From positions 1 to 39,886 of the forward strand of contig CAINFC010000248.1 of assembly GCA_903847975.1 (NCBI GenBank): a stretch of 39,886 bases of DNA, written 5' to 3'. Position numbers and translations under genes: made by a program. The DNA is from an uncultured Acidobacteriota bacterium (lineage in GTDB: Bacteria > Acidobacteriota > UBA6911 > CAINFC01). Below, in pieces: positions 7,264 through 14,476 of the stretch. The first letter of the stretch is position 1. Each line of letters opens with the position of its first letter. The notes under the pieces were generated by a model. The model did not search any database, was not told the origin of the DNA, and worked only from the letters and a program-made list of their open reading frames with translations.

Positions 7264-8787
7264 TTAAATGGAAGTAAAACGTTCCGGCACCCTCTCCTGG
7301 TAGGCCCAGAGAGGCTGCGCCGGAGCCAGCTCCCGGAGCCATGTAACGGTAGGTTTTTCTGCTTCCGCCGGCAATGCCTCCCCGGCTTCCATGCGCAGAA
7401 CCGCCAGGGTCATGTCGTCCTGCGGCTGCCTGCTTGCCAGATAAGAATCCACCTCCTTCAGCACCGCGTTGCGCATGGACTGGGCCGGCAGTGCCCATAG
7501 CTTTTCGATGGAGCCGAACAGCCTGTCCTCTCCGAACTCCAGCCCGGTGGGACCGGCGGCTTCCACAATCCCGTCGGAGTACATCACCAGGGTATCCCCG
7601 GGCTCAAGCCGTATCTCCCCCTGCCGGTAGCGGACCGCCGGAAGTATCCCCAGGATCGGTCCGCCTTTGTCCAGCCGCAGAACCTGGAATCCTCCGTCCG
7701 CCTGACGGCGGATCAGCGCCGGAGGAAGGTGGCCGGCATTGACGTAGCGCAGGAGCCGGGTATCGGGATCGTAACAGCCCCAGAAGAGACTGACGAAGCG
7801 ATCCGGCGAGGTGCGGGCATGCAACAGATCGTTCAGCCGGCGGGTTGCGGTTTCGTGTTCGACCGTCGAATTCCACCAGCAGGCCGAGCGGACCGCCCCC
7901 TGCAGCAGTCCCATCAGCAGGGCGGCAGGAATGCCTTTTCCGGATACATCTCCCAGGACGAAGGCTGTCCTGCCGTGGCCTGCGGGAAAAACATCGTAGA
8001 AGTCCCCGCCGACCTGCCACGCAGGCACACAGGATGCGGCAAAATCGATGTCCTCCACCTTGCTGCAGGGAGAAGGCAGCAAATCGGTCTGGACATGACG
8101 GGCCAGCTCCAGCTGCTCCTCCAGCTGCTTGCCGCGCACGTATCGCGGAAACTGCCACCAAAGAAAGGCCATCGACGCGGCCAGCACCAGCGCTGCCAGG
8201 CAGCTCACCGTCAGGCCTTGCTGCAGGGGAATGAAGGCGGCGGCCACGCTGTCCAGGTAGACAGCCACCGCGGCCAGGCGCGGGCCGGAGGACGTCTCCG
8301 GAGGCCTGGCGCTGCGGTCGTCCGCACCGCCGGGAACCGATCGTACCGGACGAAACCGGATCGGCAGCAGGGCGATGACCACCTTGCCGCCGGCGGAGGA
8401 TCTTTCCTCCGAGATCCAGGCTCTATCCCGCCCTGCCGCCTGGATCTGCCGGGGAGTGATCTCCGCCCTGCCGTCCCGCCCGGCCCGGAGGAGTGGAGCG
8501 CCCGTGCCGTCCAGGATTTCCAGCCAGGCAATTTTTTTACCGGTGTCCGAAAGGAACTCCTCCAGAATGCTTTTCCATCGGACCGGATCCCAGCCCTCCG
8601 CCTGGCGCAGCTCCCGTTCCAGAGAATGGATCTGCTGCTCCGCCTCCTTTTGAACCTGGTCGGCGACAATGACCCGGCCCAGTCGGAAGTAGCCGAGAAT
8701 GGATTGCCCCACCAGCAGCACCGCCAGGAGGAGTCCGGCGGCCAGCACCCCTTTGAACCAGAACCCGAGCCGTTGCATTCTTTTCAT
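7264..8787 (-). CDS. Membrane-bound SpoIIE/PP2C-family serine phosphatase with extracytoplasmic sensor
   Basis: A 507-aa protein with one transmembrane helix near residues 13-33, an extracytoplasmic sensor region to about 190, a second helix near 195-215, a short coiled linker (EEQLELARHVQTDLLP) and a PP2C catalytic domain. The metal-binding motifs GGDFYDV, GDVSGKGIPAALLM, NAGHLPP, YSDGIVEA and QDDMT are all intact, so it should be an active Mn/Mg-dependent phosphatase, as in RsbU/SpoIIE proteins. A GAGGAG site lies 5 nt before the ATG. I see no HAMP domain and no neighbouring anti-sigma or anti-anti-sigma gene, so its substrate is unknown. The gene follows the response regulator by 220 bp and precedes the Spy-like gene by 68 bp. 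Confidence 0.9.
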   Translation of the reverse strand: MKRMQRLGFWFKGVLAAGLLLAVLLVGQSILGYFRLGRVIVADQVQKEAEQQIHSLERELRQAEGWDPVRWKSILEEFLSDTGKKIAWLEILDGTGAPLLRAGRDGRAEITPRQIQAAGRDRAWISEERSSAGGKVVIALLPIRFRPVRSVPGGADDRSARPPETSSGPRLAAVAVYLDSVAAAFIPLQQGLTVSCLAALVLAASMAFLWWQFPRYVRGKQLEEQLELARHVQTDLLPSPCSKVEDIDFAASCVPAWQVGGDFYDVFPAGHGRTAFVLGDVSGKGIPAALLMGLLQGAVRSACWWNSTVEHETATRRLNDLLHARTSPDRFVSLFWGCYDPDTRLLRYVNAGHLPPALIRRQADGGFQVLRLDKGGPILGILPAVRYRQGEIRLEPGDTLVMYSDGIVEAAGPTGLEFGEDRLFGSIEKLWALPAQSMRNAVLKEVDSYLASRQPQDDMTLAVLRMEAGEALPAEAEKPTVTWLRELAPAQPLWAYQERVPERFTSI

Positions 8788-9007
8788 GACCGCTCCTCAA
8801 CCCTTTGTTTGATCCGTTGCTTTTGGGCGAAGCACGCGGCAGACATCCGAAAGGCGGTTCTCTTTGCGCCGCCCGCCGCGTGACTCACAAACGGTAATAC
8901 GCCCGGAATGGAAAAAGGGTTGTAAAAGGACGGTTAAATCTAAATTACAATTCCTTAACGGAGGGTTCGGCGGCAGAACAGGCGGAGAGCGGAACTTCGG
9001 AGCCGGG

Positions 9008-9694
9008 CTAGCCGGTGAACTTGTACCCCATGCCGTGCACGGTCACGATCCAGTGCGGCTGCTTGGGATCGTCTTCCAGCTTCTGGCGCAGCCAGACGAC
9101 GTGCACATCCACGGTGCGGGTGTAGGGAGTTTTGCTGTAGGCCCAGACGTCCTGCAGCAGTCTTTCGCGGGAAAGGGTCTCGCCCCGATGCTCGATAAAG
9201 TAGCGTAGCAGCTGAAATTCCATCGCCGAAAGGGAAACCGTCTCCCCCTGGCGGCTCACTTCCGTACGCTTGAAATCCACCTGAACGCGGCCGAACTGGT
9301 AGGCGGTCATAGCCGAGGGCTGCGGGGGCGCCGCCCGGCGAAGCAGCGCCTCGATGCGCGCCAGGAGCTCCAGCATTTCGAACGGCTTGGTCAGATAATC
9401 GTCGGCTCCCAGCTTCAGGCCCAAAACCTTGTCCAGGGTCTGATCCCGGGCGGTCAGCATCATGATCGGCGTGGCCAGCCCCTCCTGGCGCAGATCGCGG
9501 CAGATATCCAGGCCGTTTTTTCGAGGCAGCATAATATCCAGTATGATCAGATCGAAGGCATGGCCCAGGGCGCAGTCATAGCCTTCCTTCCCGTCGCTGG
9601 CGGTTTCGACGGCATACCCTTCACTGGTCAGGCGGTCCCGGATGGTGATCCGCAAACCCAGCTCATCTTCCACAAGCAGTATTTTTTTCTTCAT
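9008..9694 (-). CDS. OmpR/PhoB-family response regulator
   Basis: A 228-aa DNA-binding regulator. The receiver domain (about 4-116) has the acidic pair Glu9-Asp10, phosphoacceptor Asp53, Thr81 and Lys103 (TKPF). A winged-helix domain (about 130-226) ends in TVHGMGYKF, typical of OmpR-type effectors. I chose the ATG at 9694 (MKKKILLVEDE) because it gives the family's normal N-terminus and follows GGGAGG closely; an ATG at 9712 would add six atypical residues. The start lies inside the 3' end of the kinase gene (32-nt overlap), so the two are translationally coupled. Probable targets are the phosphatase and Spy-like genes downstream, by analogy with CpxR; no binding site was confirmed. Confidence 0.92.
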   Translation of the reverse strand: MKKKILLVEDELGLRITIRDRLTSEGYAVETASDGKEGYDCALGHAFDLIILDIMLPRKNGLDICRDLRQEGLATPIMMLTARDQTLDKVLGLKLGADDYLTKPFEMLELLARIEALLRRAAPPQPSAMTAYQFGRVQVDFKRTEVSRQGETVSLSAMEFQLLRYFIEHRGETLSRERLLQDVWAYSKTPYTRTVDVHVVWLRQKLEDDPKQPHWIVTVHGMGYKFTG

Positions 9695-11537
9695 GTTCCT
9701 CCCGGGCGGCATTGGTTCCGGAGAGTGCCGGCAGATGGAGTGTGAAGGAGCTTCCCACTCCCGGTTTGCTTTTCACGCTGATGCGGCCGCCCATGGCGGT
9801 CACCCCTTCCCTGGCGATGCACAGGCCCAGCCCGTTGCCGTGGATCTGGCTCTCCGCGGCGGCCCGACCCCGGAAGAAGGGATCGAAAATATGCGGAAGA
9901 TCGCTTTTGTCAATTCCCACTCCCTTGTCTTCCGTGGTGATCTGGACCTCGCGTCCTCCCCCCCGCGCCGCCATGCAGGCGGCGCGGATTCCCATCCATC
10001 GGCTGGCGCCTCCGTATTTCAGTGCGTTGTTGATCAGGTTCTCCAGGCACTGATCCAGGATGGTCCGGTCCGCATTCACCGGCGGAAGCCCCGCTTCCAG
10101 GTTCTTTTCCACGGTAAATCCGGCGGCATCGATCACCGGCTGCATTTTGGACAGCAGGGATTCGACGGCCTCGACCACCGGCGTGGGACGCAGGTTATAT
10201 TTTTTGTATCCCGCCTGGGCGCTGACGAACTGAAGGATCTGCTCCACCATGCCGGACAGGCGGACCCCCTCCTGCCGGATCAGCTCCCCATACTGCCGGA
10301 TCTGCTCGTTGGAACTGGCCACCACCCCGGCAGCCAGGTTATCTCCGGCCGCACGAATGACCGCAATCGGGGTCCGCAGCTCGTGGGAAACGCCGGCCAC
10401 GAAATCCATTTGCAGCCGGGCCAGGCGCTGGGCCCGGTGGGTGGACACGACGATCATCGCCATGCTGGATGCCAGAAGCAGCAATATTCCAAACCCTATG
10501 GCCAGATTGCGGTAGCGCTGGCTTCGGACTACCTCCGCAAGAGTTCCTTCGCGATGCCGGGCCAGAAGGATCCACCGGCTTTCATCGCGCATGGAAAAAA
10601 CGATGAGATTGTTCCCGCGGCCCCGGCCGGGACGAAAGCCTCCGGATTCCGGCGGCTGACGGGGCGGCAGCCGCAGGTCCGCGGCATCCGGAGGCCCAAG
10701 GCGATCCGGGCGCGGGGGATTCTCTTCCGGCGCGCGGGAGAACATTTCGCGCGGTTCGCTCCAGAGGGGTATCCGCACGTCGGGTGCCTGGAAAAAATCC
10801 GGGGAGATCGCCGGGTCGGACTGGTACAGGACCCTGTCGGCCTGACGTTCGGAAACAATGGCCACCTGGTACTGAAATCCAACCTTGCCGCTGAAGTATC
10901 TCTGCGCCAGTTCCGGAATGATTTCCTGCTGCAGTGCGGGAACGTTCAGCTCCAGGATAAGGGCTCGGAAAGGTCGCAAACGGGGTTCCGCCGTTTCGGG
11001 CGGCTCGGCGGAGGGAACCGGATGGAGGACCAGAAGGCTCTCTTCCAGGAAAATCCAGGCGGCGTTGCGCAACCCGACCGGTACCCGGCCCGCGGCAGCA
11101 AAAGGCCGGAGCGCCGGAAGCCGGCTCAGGCGATCGGGCCAGGAAACCGGCTCGAACCGGTGCTGCTCCGTGGAGAGCCGGAGCAGCGTTCGCCCGGCCC
11201 CGGCGGCGGGGTCCCATAAATAAACGCTCTGTACCCAGTGCGTATCGGAGGCGCTTTGCATCCAGTTCTCATACCGCTGCACGTAGCCCGGCAGGTCCCC
11301 CTCTGCCCGGTTTTCGGAGCCCGAGGAGAAGGCGACGCAGACTCTCTGCAGATCGAGCTGAAACTCCCGTCGGAACTGATGAACGGCGTTGTCCAGGCTG
11401 GCGGCCATTCGGGCCTTTTCCGCTTCGCTGACCCTTCCGCTCCACTGGTATTGCAGGGCACCCAGAATGAACAGCACGGCGGCCATGCCGGCGGTCACCG
11501 ACAGCAGGAGCCAGGACTTTCGCTTCCAAAGCTGCAT
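9663..11537 (-). CDS. Sensor histidine kinase paired with the OmpR-type regulator
   Basis: A 624-aa membrane kinase: transmembrane helix near 8-30, a large extracytoplasmic sensor domain of unknown type to about 345 with a Pro/Arg-rich insert near 280-310, and a second helix near 355-375. HisKA follows with the phosphoacceptor in GVSHELRTP, then HATPase_c with NLINNALKYGG (N box), EDKGVGID (G1), FDPFFRG (F box) and GNGLGL (G2). All catalytic motifs are present. No Shine-Dalgarno site precedes the ATG, and a candidate -10 element ends so close that the transcript may begin at the start codon. The C-terminus overlaps the regulator gene. Confidence 0.93.
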   Translation of the reverse strand: MQLWKRKSWLLLSVTAGMAAVLFILGALQYQWSGRVSEAEKARMAASLDNAVHQFRREFQLDLQRVCVAFSSGSENRAEGDLPGYVQRYENWMQSASDTHWVQSVYLWDPAAGAGRTLLRLSTEQHRFEPVSWPDRLSRLPALRPFAAAGRVPVGLRNAAWIFLEESLLVLHPVPSAEPPETAEPRLRPFRALILELNVPALQQEIIPELAQRYFSGKVGFQYQVAIVSERQADRVLYQSDPAISPDFFQAPDVRIPLWSEPREMFSRAPEENPPRPDRLGPPDAADLRLPPRQPPESGGFRPGRGRGNNLIVFSMRDESRWILLARHREGTLAEVVRSQRYRNLAIGFGILLLLASSMAMIVVSTHRAQRLARLQMDFVAGVSHELRTPIAVIRAAGDNLAAGVVASSNEQIRQYGELIRQEGVRLSGMVEQILQFVSAQAGYKKYNLRPTPVVEAVESLLSKMQPVIDAAGFTVEKNLEAGLPPVNADRTILDQCLENLINNALKYGGASRWMGIRAACMAARGGGREVQITTEDKGVGIDKSDLPHIFDPFFRGRAAAESQIHGNGLGLCIAREGVTAMGGRISVKSKPGVGSSFTLHLPALSGTNAAREEHEEKNTACGR

Positions 11538-11543
11538 GCATCA

Positions 11544-11572
11544 AGAATAGCCCTGAAAACTTCCCTGCGCAA
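11544..11572 (-). promoter_or_regulatory. Possible promoter giving a leaderless kinase transcript
   Basis: On the minus strand TTGCGC (11572-11567) and TATTCT (11549-11544) are 17 bp apart. A start 7 nt beyond the -10 falls on the A of the kinase ATG at 11537, which agrees with the lack of a Shine-Dalgarno site. The -35 is weak (3 of 6 consensus bases). Confidence 0.35.
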
Positions 11573-11616
11573 GGCCGGCGCGGCACCCGGCCCGGCGGCC
11601 GGCGCCGGATTCCGGC

Positions 11617-11645
11617 TTGACAGCAGGCCGGGCACTCTTTACAAT
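11617..11645 (+). promoter_or_regulatory. Strong sigma-70-type promoter for the TIM-barrel gene
   Basis: TTGACA (11617-11622), 17-bp spacer, TACAAT (11640-11645). The start would be near 11652, leaving an 89-nt leader that contains the dyad at 11708-11726. Confidence 0.75.
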
Positions 11646-11707
11646 TGTCACGTGCGAAAACAACTCACTCACCCGTATTTCCGACGGCCACATTCATTGA
11701 CATCAGG

Positions 11708-11726
11708 ATGGTCCAATTGATGGACC
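11708..11726 (+). promoter_or_regulatory. Dyad/hairpin in the leader of the TIM-barrel gene
   Basis: TGGTCCA and TGGACCA are perfect 7-bp inverted arms around ATTGA, ending just before the AGGAG site (11728-11732). It could be an operator (GntR/FadR-family sites have a similar TGGT...ACCA shape) or an RNA hairpin limiting ribosome access. No regulator gene is adjacent. Confidence 0.4.
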
Positions 11727-11740
11727 AAGGAGAACATCAA

Positions 11741-12649
11741 ATGGAAACAAGAAATCGAATCGTATCCCGGCGTGAAGCGATGGCCATCTTCGGTCTGGCT
11801 GCCGCACCTGCCTCTGTTGCCCAGGGCGGCCCCCAGGCAAAAGGCAAGTCCGCCTCGTCGGGTCCCAATAAACCGGCCAAGGGAAAAGGGATTGCTCTGC
11901 AGCTTTATACTTTACGGAACCAGGCCAAAGAAGATCTTGCCGGAACCCTGAAAAAAGCGAGAGAGATCGGATGGGAATATGTGCAATGGAGCGGAATGCC
12001 CGATCTTTCCGCCGAAAAAATCAAGGAAGCCCTGGATGCCGCCGGGCTCAAAGCCATGGCCGTCCATACGGACATGGAGGGATTCGAAAAAGACTTTGAG
12101 CAGACCGCCCGCTTCTGGAAGACGATCGGCGCGATGGATATCGCTCCCGGAAGCATGATGAAGGATTGCCAGGGTTCCCTGGAGGCCTGGCTGAAGGGCG
12201 CCCGGAGGCTGGACGCCATTGGAGCCAGACTCCGGGCTGTCGGCATGCGCCTTTCCTACCACAATCACAGTTTCGAGTTCGAAAAATTTCCGGGCGACAA
12301 CCGTAACAAGCTGGACATCCTCATGGAATCCACCAAACCGGAAAATCTCTGTGCGGAACTGGATACGGCCTGGGTGTTTAACGGCGGATCCGATCCGGCC
12401 GCATATATTCGCAAGTACAAGGGGCGGTGCCCGGTCATTCATGTAAAAGACATCGCCGCGGCGGTCCCCGCCGGAGGCAAGGTTCAATTCAAGCCGCTGG
12501 GCCAGGGCGCCCTGCCATGGAAGGACATTTTCGCGGCCGGCCGGGAATCGGGAGTGGACTGGTATATTTACGAACAGGATGCCGGAGACGGCTCCCCCTT
12601 CGAATATGCCCGGGCCAGCTATGAATTCCTGGCCAGGAACCTGCTCTGA
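11741..12649 (+). CDS. Tat-exported sugar isomerase/epimerase-like TIM-barrel protein
   Basis: A 302-aa protein of the xylose-isomerase-like TIM-barrel (AP endonuclease 2) superfamily. The N-terminus carries a Tat signal (SRREAMAIFGL, Arg10-Arg11) and a Lys/Pro/Gly linker. Barrel motifs with likely metal ligands are VHTDMEG, YHNHSFEFE, CAELDTAW, VIHVKD and YIYEQD. I chose the ATG at 11741 because AGGAG lies 8 nt before it; the open frame extends upstream to 11645, which overlaps the promoter. Relatives isomerise sugars or act as 3-keto-glycoside lyases/hydratases. Export together with a Gfo/Idh dehydrogenase next door favours oxidative glycoside breakdown in the periplasm, but that is inference. 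Confidence 0.87.
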   Translation: METRNRIVSRREAMAIFGLAAAPASVAQGGPQAKGKSASSGPNKPAKGKGIALQLYTLRNQAKEDLAGTLKKAREIGWEYVQWSGMPDLSAEKIKEALDAAGLKAMAVHTDMEGFEKDFEQTARFWKTIGAMDIAPGSMMKDCQGSLEAWLKGARRLDAIGARLRAVGMRLSYHNHSFEFEKFPGDNRNKLDILMESTKPENLCAELDTAWVFNGGSDPAAYIRKYKGRCPVIHVKDIAAAVPAGGKVQFKPLGQGALPWKDIFAAGRESGVDWYIYEQDAGDGSPFEYARASYEFLARNLL

Positions 12650-12674
12650 TCTCGTTTGGAAAGACCCAAGAAGG

Positions 12675-12809
12675 CTGCCCGAGAAATCGACATCTCCAAC
12701 AAGATATCTGTAGAGATGTGCGAATGGCACACCTCCGCCACAACCTTGCCAGCCGATTCCTCCGGCGAAGCGGGATAGTGGCCTTCCGCATAGTTAATTT
12801 CTCGGGCAG
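12675..12809. other. Structured 135-nt element with 13-bp terminal inverted repeats and internal stems
   Basis: CTGCCCGAGAAAT (12675-12687) and ATTTCTCGGGCAG (12797-12809) pair perfectly. Inside, in order, are ACATCTC/GAGATGT (12690-12696 with 12713-12719), GTGC/GCAC around GAATG (about 12718-12730), GCCAC/GTGGC (about 12738-12783), and within that GCCG/CGGC. This makes a closed multi-branch fold. It lies between convergent genes and encodes nothing plausible. It could be a structured RNA, a small non-autonomous mobile element or a bidirectional termination structure. Confidence 0.5.
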
Positions 12810-12903
12810 ACCCCTGGGAACAGCGGCGGCGGGGGAACGAACCGGGATCCGTCGTTCCGCAGCTGAAGATACGCCCCGGGTCCGGCAGAGCCGGAGCTTT
12901 TCC

Positions 12904-12971
12904 CTTTCTCCCCGCCCTTCCTGATTCTTCCTGTGAGCTGTTATGCACCGGAAGACGGGAAGGTCGGGGAC
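12904..12971. repeat. GGAAGACGGGAAG hairpin repeat, copy 3
   Basis: Left arm rich in CTTCC (12904-12938, including TTCCTGTGA) and right arm GGAAGACGGGAAGG (12950-12963). It is the same dispersed hairpin family as at 439-460, 6458-6535, 22655-22720 and 32874-32951. This copy lies between convergent genes, 25 bp past the 3' end of the Gfo/Idh gene. The rest of the 12650-12995 gap holds only this and the structured element. Confidence 0.6.
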
Positions 12972-12995
12972 AACCCGGAGCCTGCCGCCGGATGT

Positions 12996-14336
12996 TCAGG
13001 ACTTCTTTTCCTGGCCGGCAAGCGGCGCCACGGCTTTCATCGGCAGCGGCGTCATGGCGTATTCTTTCGGACCCAGCCGCAGGTCCGACTTCAGCATCTC
13101 TTCCCAGGTTACTTCCCGCCCGGTGTAAGCGGAAACCCGTCCCATGATGGCCGTCAAAGTGGAATAAGCGGTATTTTCCGCTTCATTCAACGGCTTGTTG
13201 GTGCGAATGGCCGTTACCAGATCGATCTGCTCCTGCTCGTAGGGGTTGAACCGGGTCTTTTCCGGCTCCTGCCCCTGCTCCTGGTATTGCCACACCACCT
13301 TGCCGTTTTTGTCGCAGATGGTCCCCCGGCAGTTGGTGGAGCCCTCGGTTCCGACCAGGACCTCGGATATATGGTTGGCGCAGCCGTCAATCTGGCGGCA
13401 GGCGCTGGCAGTGTGCAATTCGTGGTCGAAGGTGTAATCGACACAGAAGAAATCGTACTGGTCGCCGGTCACGCGCCGCATCCTTCCGCCCATGCCTAAA
13501 GCTTTGACGGGGTATTCGCCTACAAACCAGTTGACGACATCCAGGTTATGAATGTGCTGTTCCACAATGTGGTCACCCGACAGCCAGCACCAGTTCCCCC
13601 AGTCCCGGATCATGTATTCCATGTCCGTCCAGCCCTCCTGGCGCTCCACATGCCGCGCCTGGCCCTGGTTCCAATAGCACCGGGCGGCCAGGACTTTGCC
13701 GATCGCCCCGCCGGCCACGCGGGTAAAGGTCTCAATGTAGGGTCGCTGGTGGCGCCGCTGCGTTCCGGTGGCCACGCTCAAATTGAAAGACCTGGCTTTC
13801 CGGGCGGAATCCAGGATGCTGCGCACTCCCACCGGGTCCACGGCCACCGGCTTTTCCATGAAGACATGCTTCCTGGCATTCACCGCGTGAGAGAAATGTT
13901 CCGGCCGGAAGTGCGGGGGCGTGGCCAGCAGGACGAGATCGACTCCCGAATCGATCACCCGATGGTAGGCATCGAATCCGACGAAGCAGCTGCCTTCCGG
14001 GACCTGCTGGGCAGGAAAAGTCCGCCGGTCTGAAATTCCGGACTGCAGCATCTGGCGGCACGAAGCCAGCCGGTCGGCAAAAACATCCCCCAGCGCCGTA
14101 ATCTGCAGGTTCGGTCCCGCCAGAAGAAAATCCACGGCCGCTCCCGACCCTCTCCCGCCGCACCCGATCAGGCCCGCCTTCAAAGGAGGTCCGTCCGGCG
14201 CCTTGTCTACGAAGGTAACTTTGGAATAGCCTCCGGAAGATTGGGAGCAGCCGGCCAGAAGCAGACCGGAACCGACCAGAGCCGCGGATTCCATGAATCC
14301 GCGGCGCGGCAAAGAATTTTGTTTGCATTCTTCCAT
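12996..14336 (-). CDS. Tat-exported lipoprotein Gfo/Idh/MocA-family oxidoreductase
   Basis: A 446-aa NAD(P)-type sugar dehydrogenase-like protein. The N-terminus has a Tat motif (LPRRGFMES, Arg11-Arg12) and a lipobox (LLAGC, Cys30). A Rossmann domain follows with GLIGCGGRG (about 55-63) and the family's catalytic EKPVAVD (about 160). The C-terminal domain contains GDHIVEQHIHNLDVVNW, with His residues often seen at the active site. AGGGGGG lies 3 nt before the ATG. Tat-exported members fold with cofactor in the cytoplasm, and some oxidise the sugar C3 hydroxyl in the periplasm. The gene converges on the TIM-barrel gene. Substrate unknown. Confidence 0.9.
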   Translation of the reverse strand: MEECKQNSLPRRGFMESAALVGSGLLLAGCSQSSGGYSKVTFVDKAPDGPPLKAGLIGCGGRGSGAAVDFLLAGPNLQITALGDVFADRLASCRQMLQSGISDRRTFPAQQVPEGSCFVGFDAYHRVIDSGVDLVLLATPPHFRPEHFSHAVNARKHVFMEKPVAVDPVGVRSILDSARKARSFNLSVATGTQRRHQRPYIETFTRVAGGAIGKVLAARCYWNQGQARHVERQEGWTDMEYMIRDWGNWCWLSGDHIVEQHIHNLDVVNWFVGEYPVKALGMGGRMRRVTGDQYDFFCVDYTFDHELHTASACRQIDGCANHISEVLVGTEGSTNCRGTICDKNGKVVWQYQEQGQEPEKTRFNPYEQEQIDLVTAIRTNKPLNEAENTAYSTLTAIMGRVSAYTGREVTWEEMLKSDLRLGPKEYAMTPLPMKAVAPLAGQEKKS

Positions 14337-14361
14337 TTTCCCCCCTAATCAAGGACCGTTG

Positions 14362-14390
14362 TTTTTAAACCTTTTGCTCCCGGTTGTCAA
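14362..14390 (-). promoter_or_regulatory. Promoter of the Gfo/Idh gene
   Basis: On the minus strand TTGACA (14390-14385), 17-bp spacer and TAAAAA (14367-14362). The start near 14355 leaves a leader of about 19 nt that carries the AGGGGGG ribosome site. Confidence 0.6.
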
Positions 14391-14411
14391 TGTGGGAGGA
14401 AGGAAAAAGCG

Positions 14412-14426
14412 CCCGGACAGTCCGGG
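14412..14426. promoter_or_regulatory. Dyad between divergent promoters
   Basis: CCCGGA and TCCGGG flank CAG. The dyad ends 3 bp before the -35 element of the kinase promoter and lies 22 bp upstream of the opposite -35, a position from which one protein could control both directions. Alternatively it is chance GC symmetry. Confidence 0.3.
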
Positions 14427-14429
14427 TGA

Positions 14430-14458
14430 TTGAAATCGGACCGAATTATCACTAAAAT
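14430..14458 (+). promoter_or_regulatory. Promoter of the pseudokinase-polX operon
   Basis: TTGAAA (14430-14435), 17-bp spacer, TAAAAT (14453-14458). The start near 14465 leaves only about 12 nt before the first ATG (14477) or 21 nt before the second (14486). Confidence 0.6.
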
Positions 14459-14476
14459 TGAACCGGAACGCTGTGG

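Noticed and set aside
7729-8883. 384-codon open frame on the plus strand
   Set aside because: Antisense to the PP2C phosphatase, whose motifs are intact.
8788-9007. PhoB/OmpR-type direct repeats (GGTT...GGTT) upstream of the phosphatase
   Set aside because: The repeats are too short and their 14-bp spacing does not fit the usual 11-bp OmpR-family pattern; no clear promoter was found.
9642-11219. 525-codon open frame on the plus strand
   Set aside because: Antisense shadow of the sensor kinase, which has all kinase motifs; no domain in the shadow.
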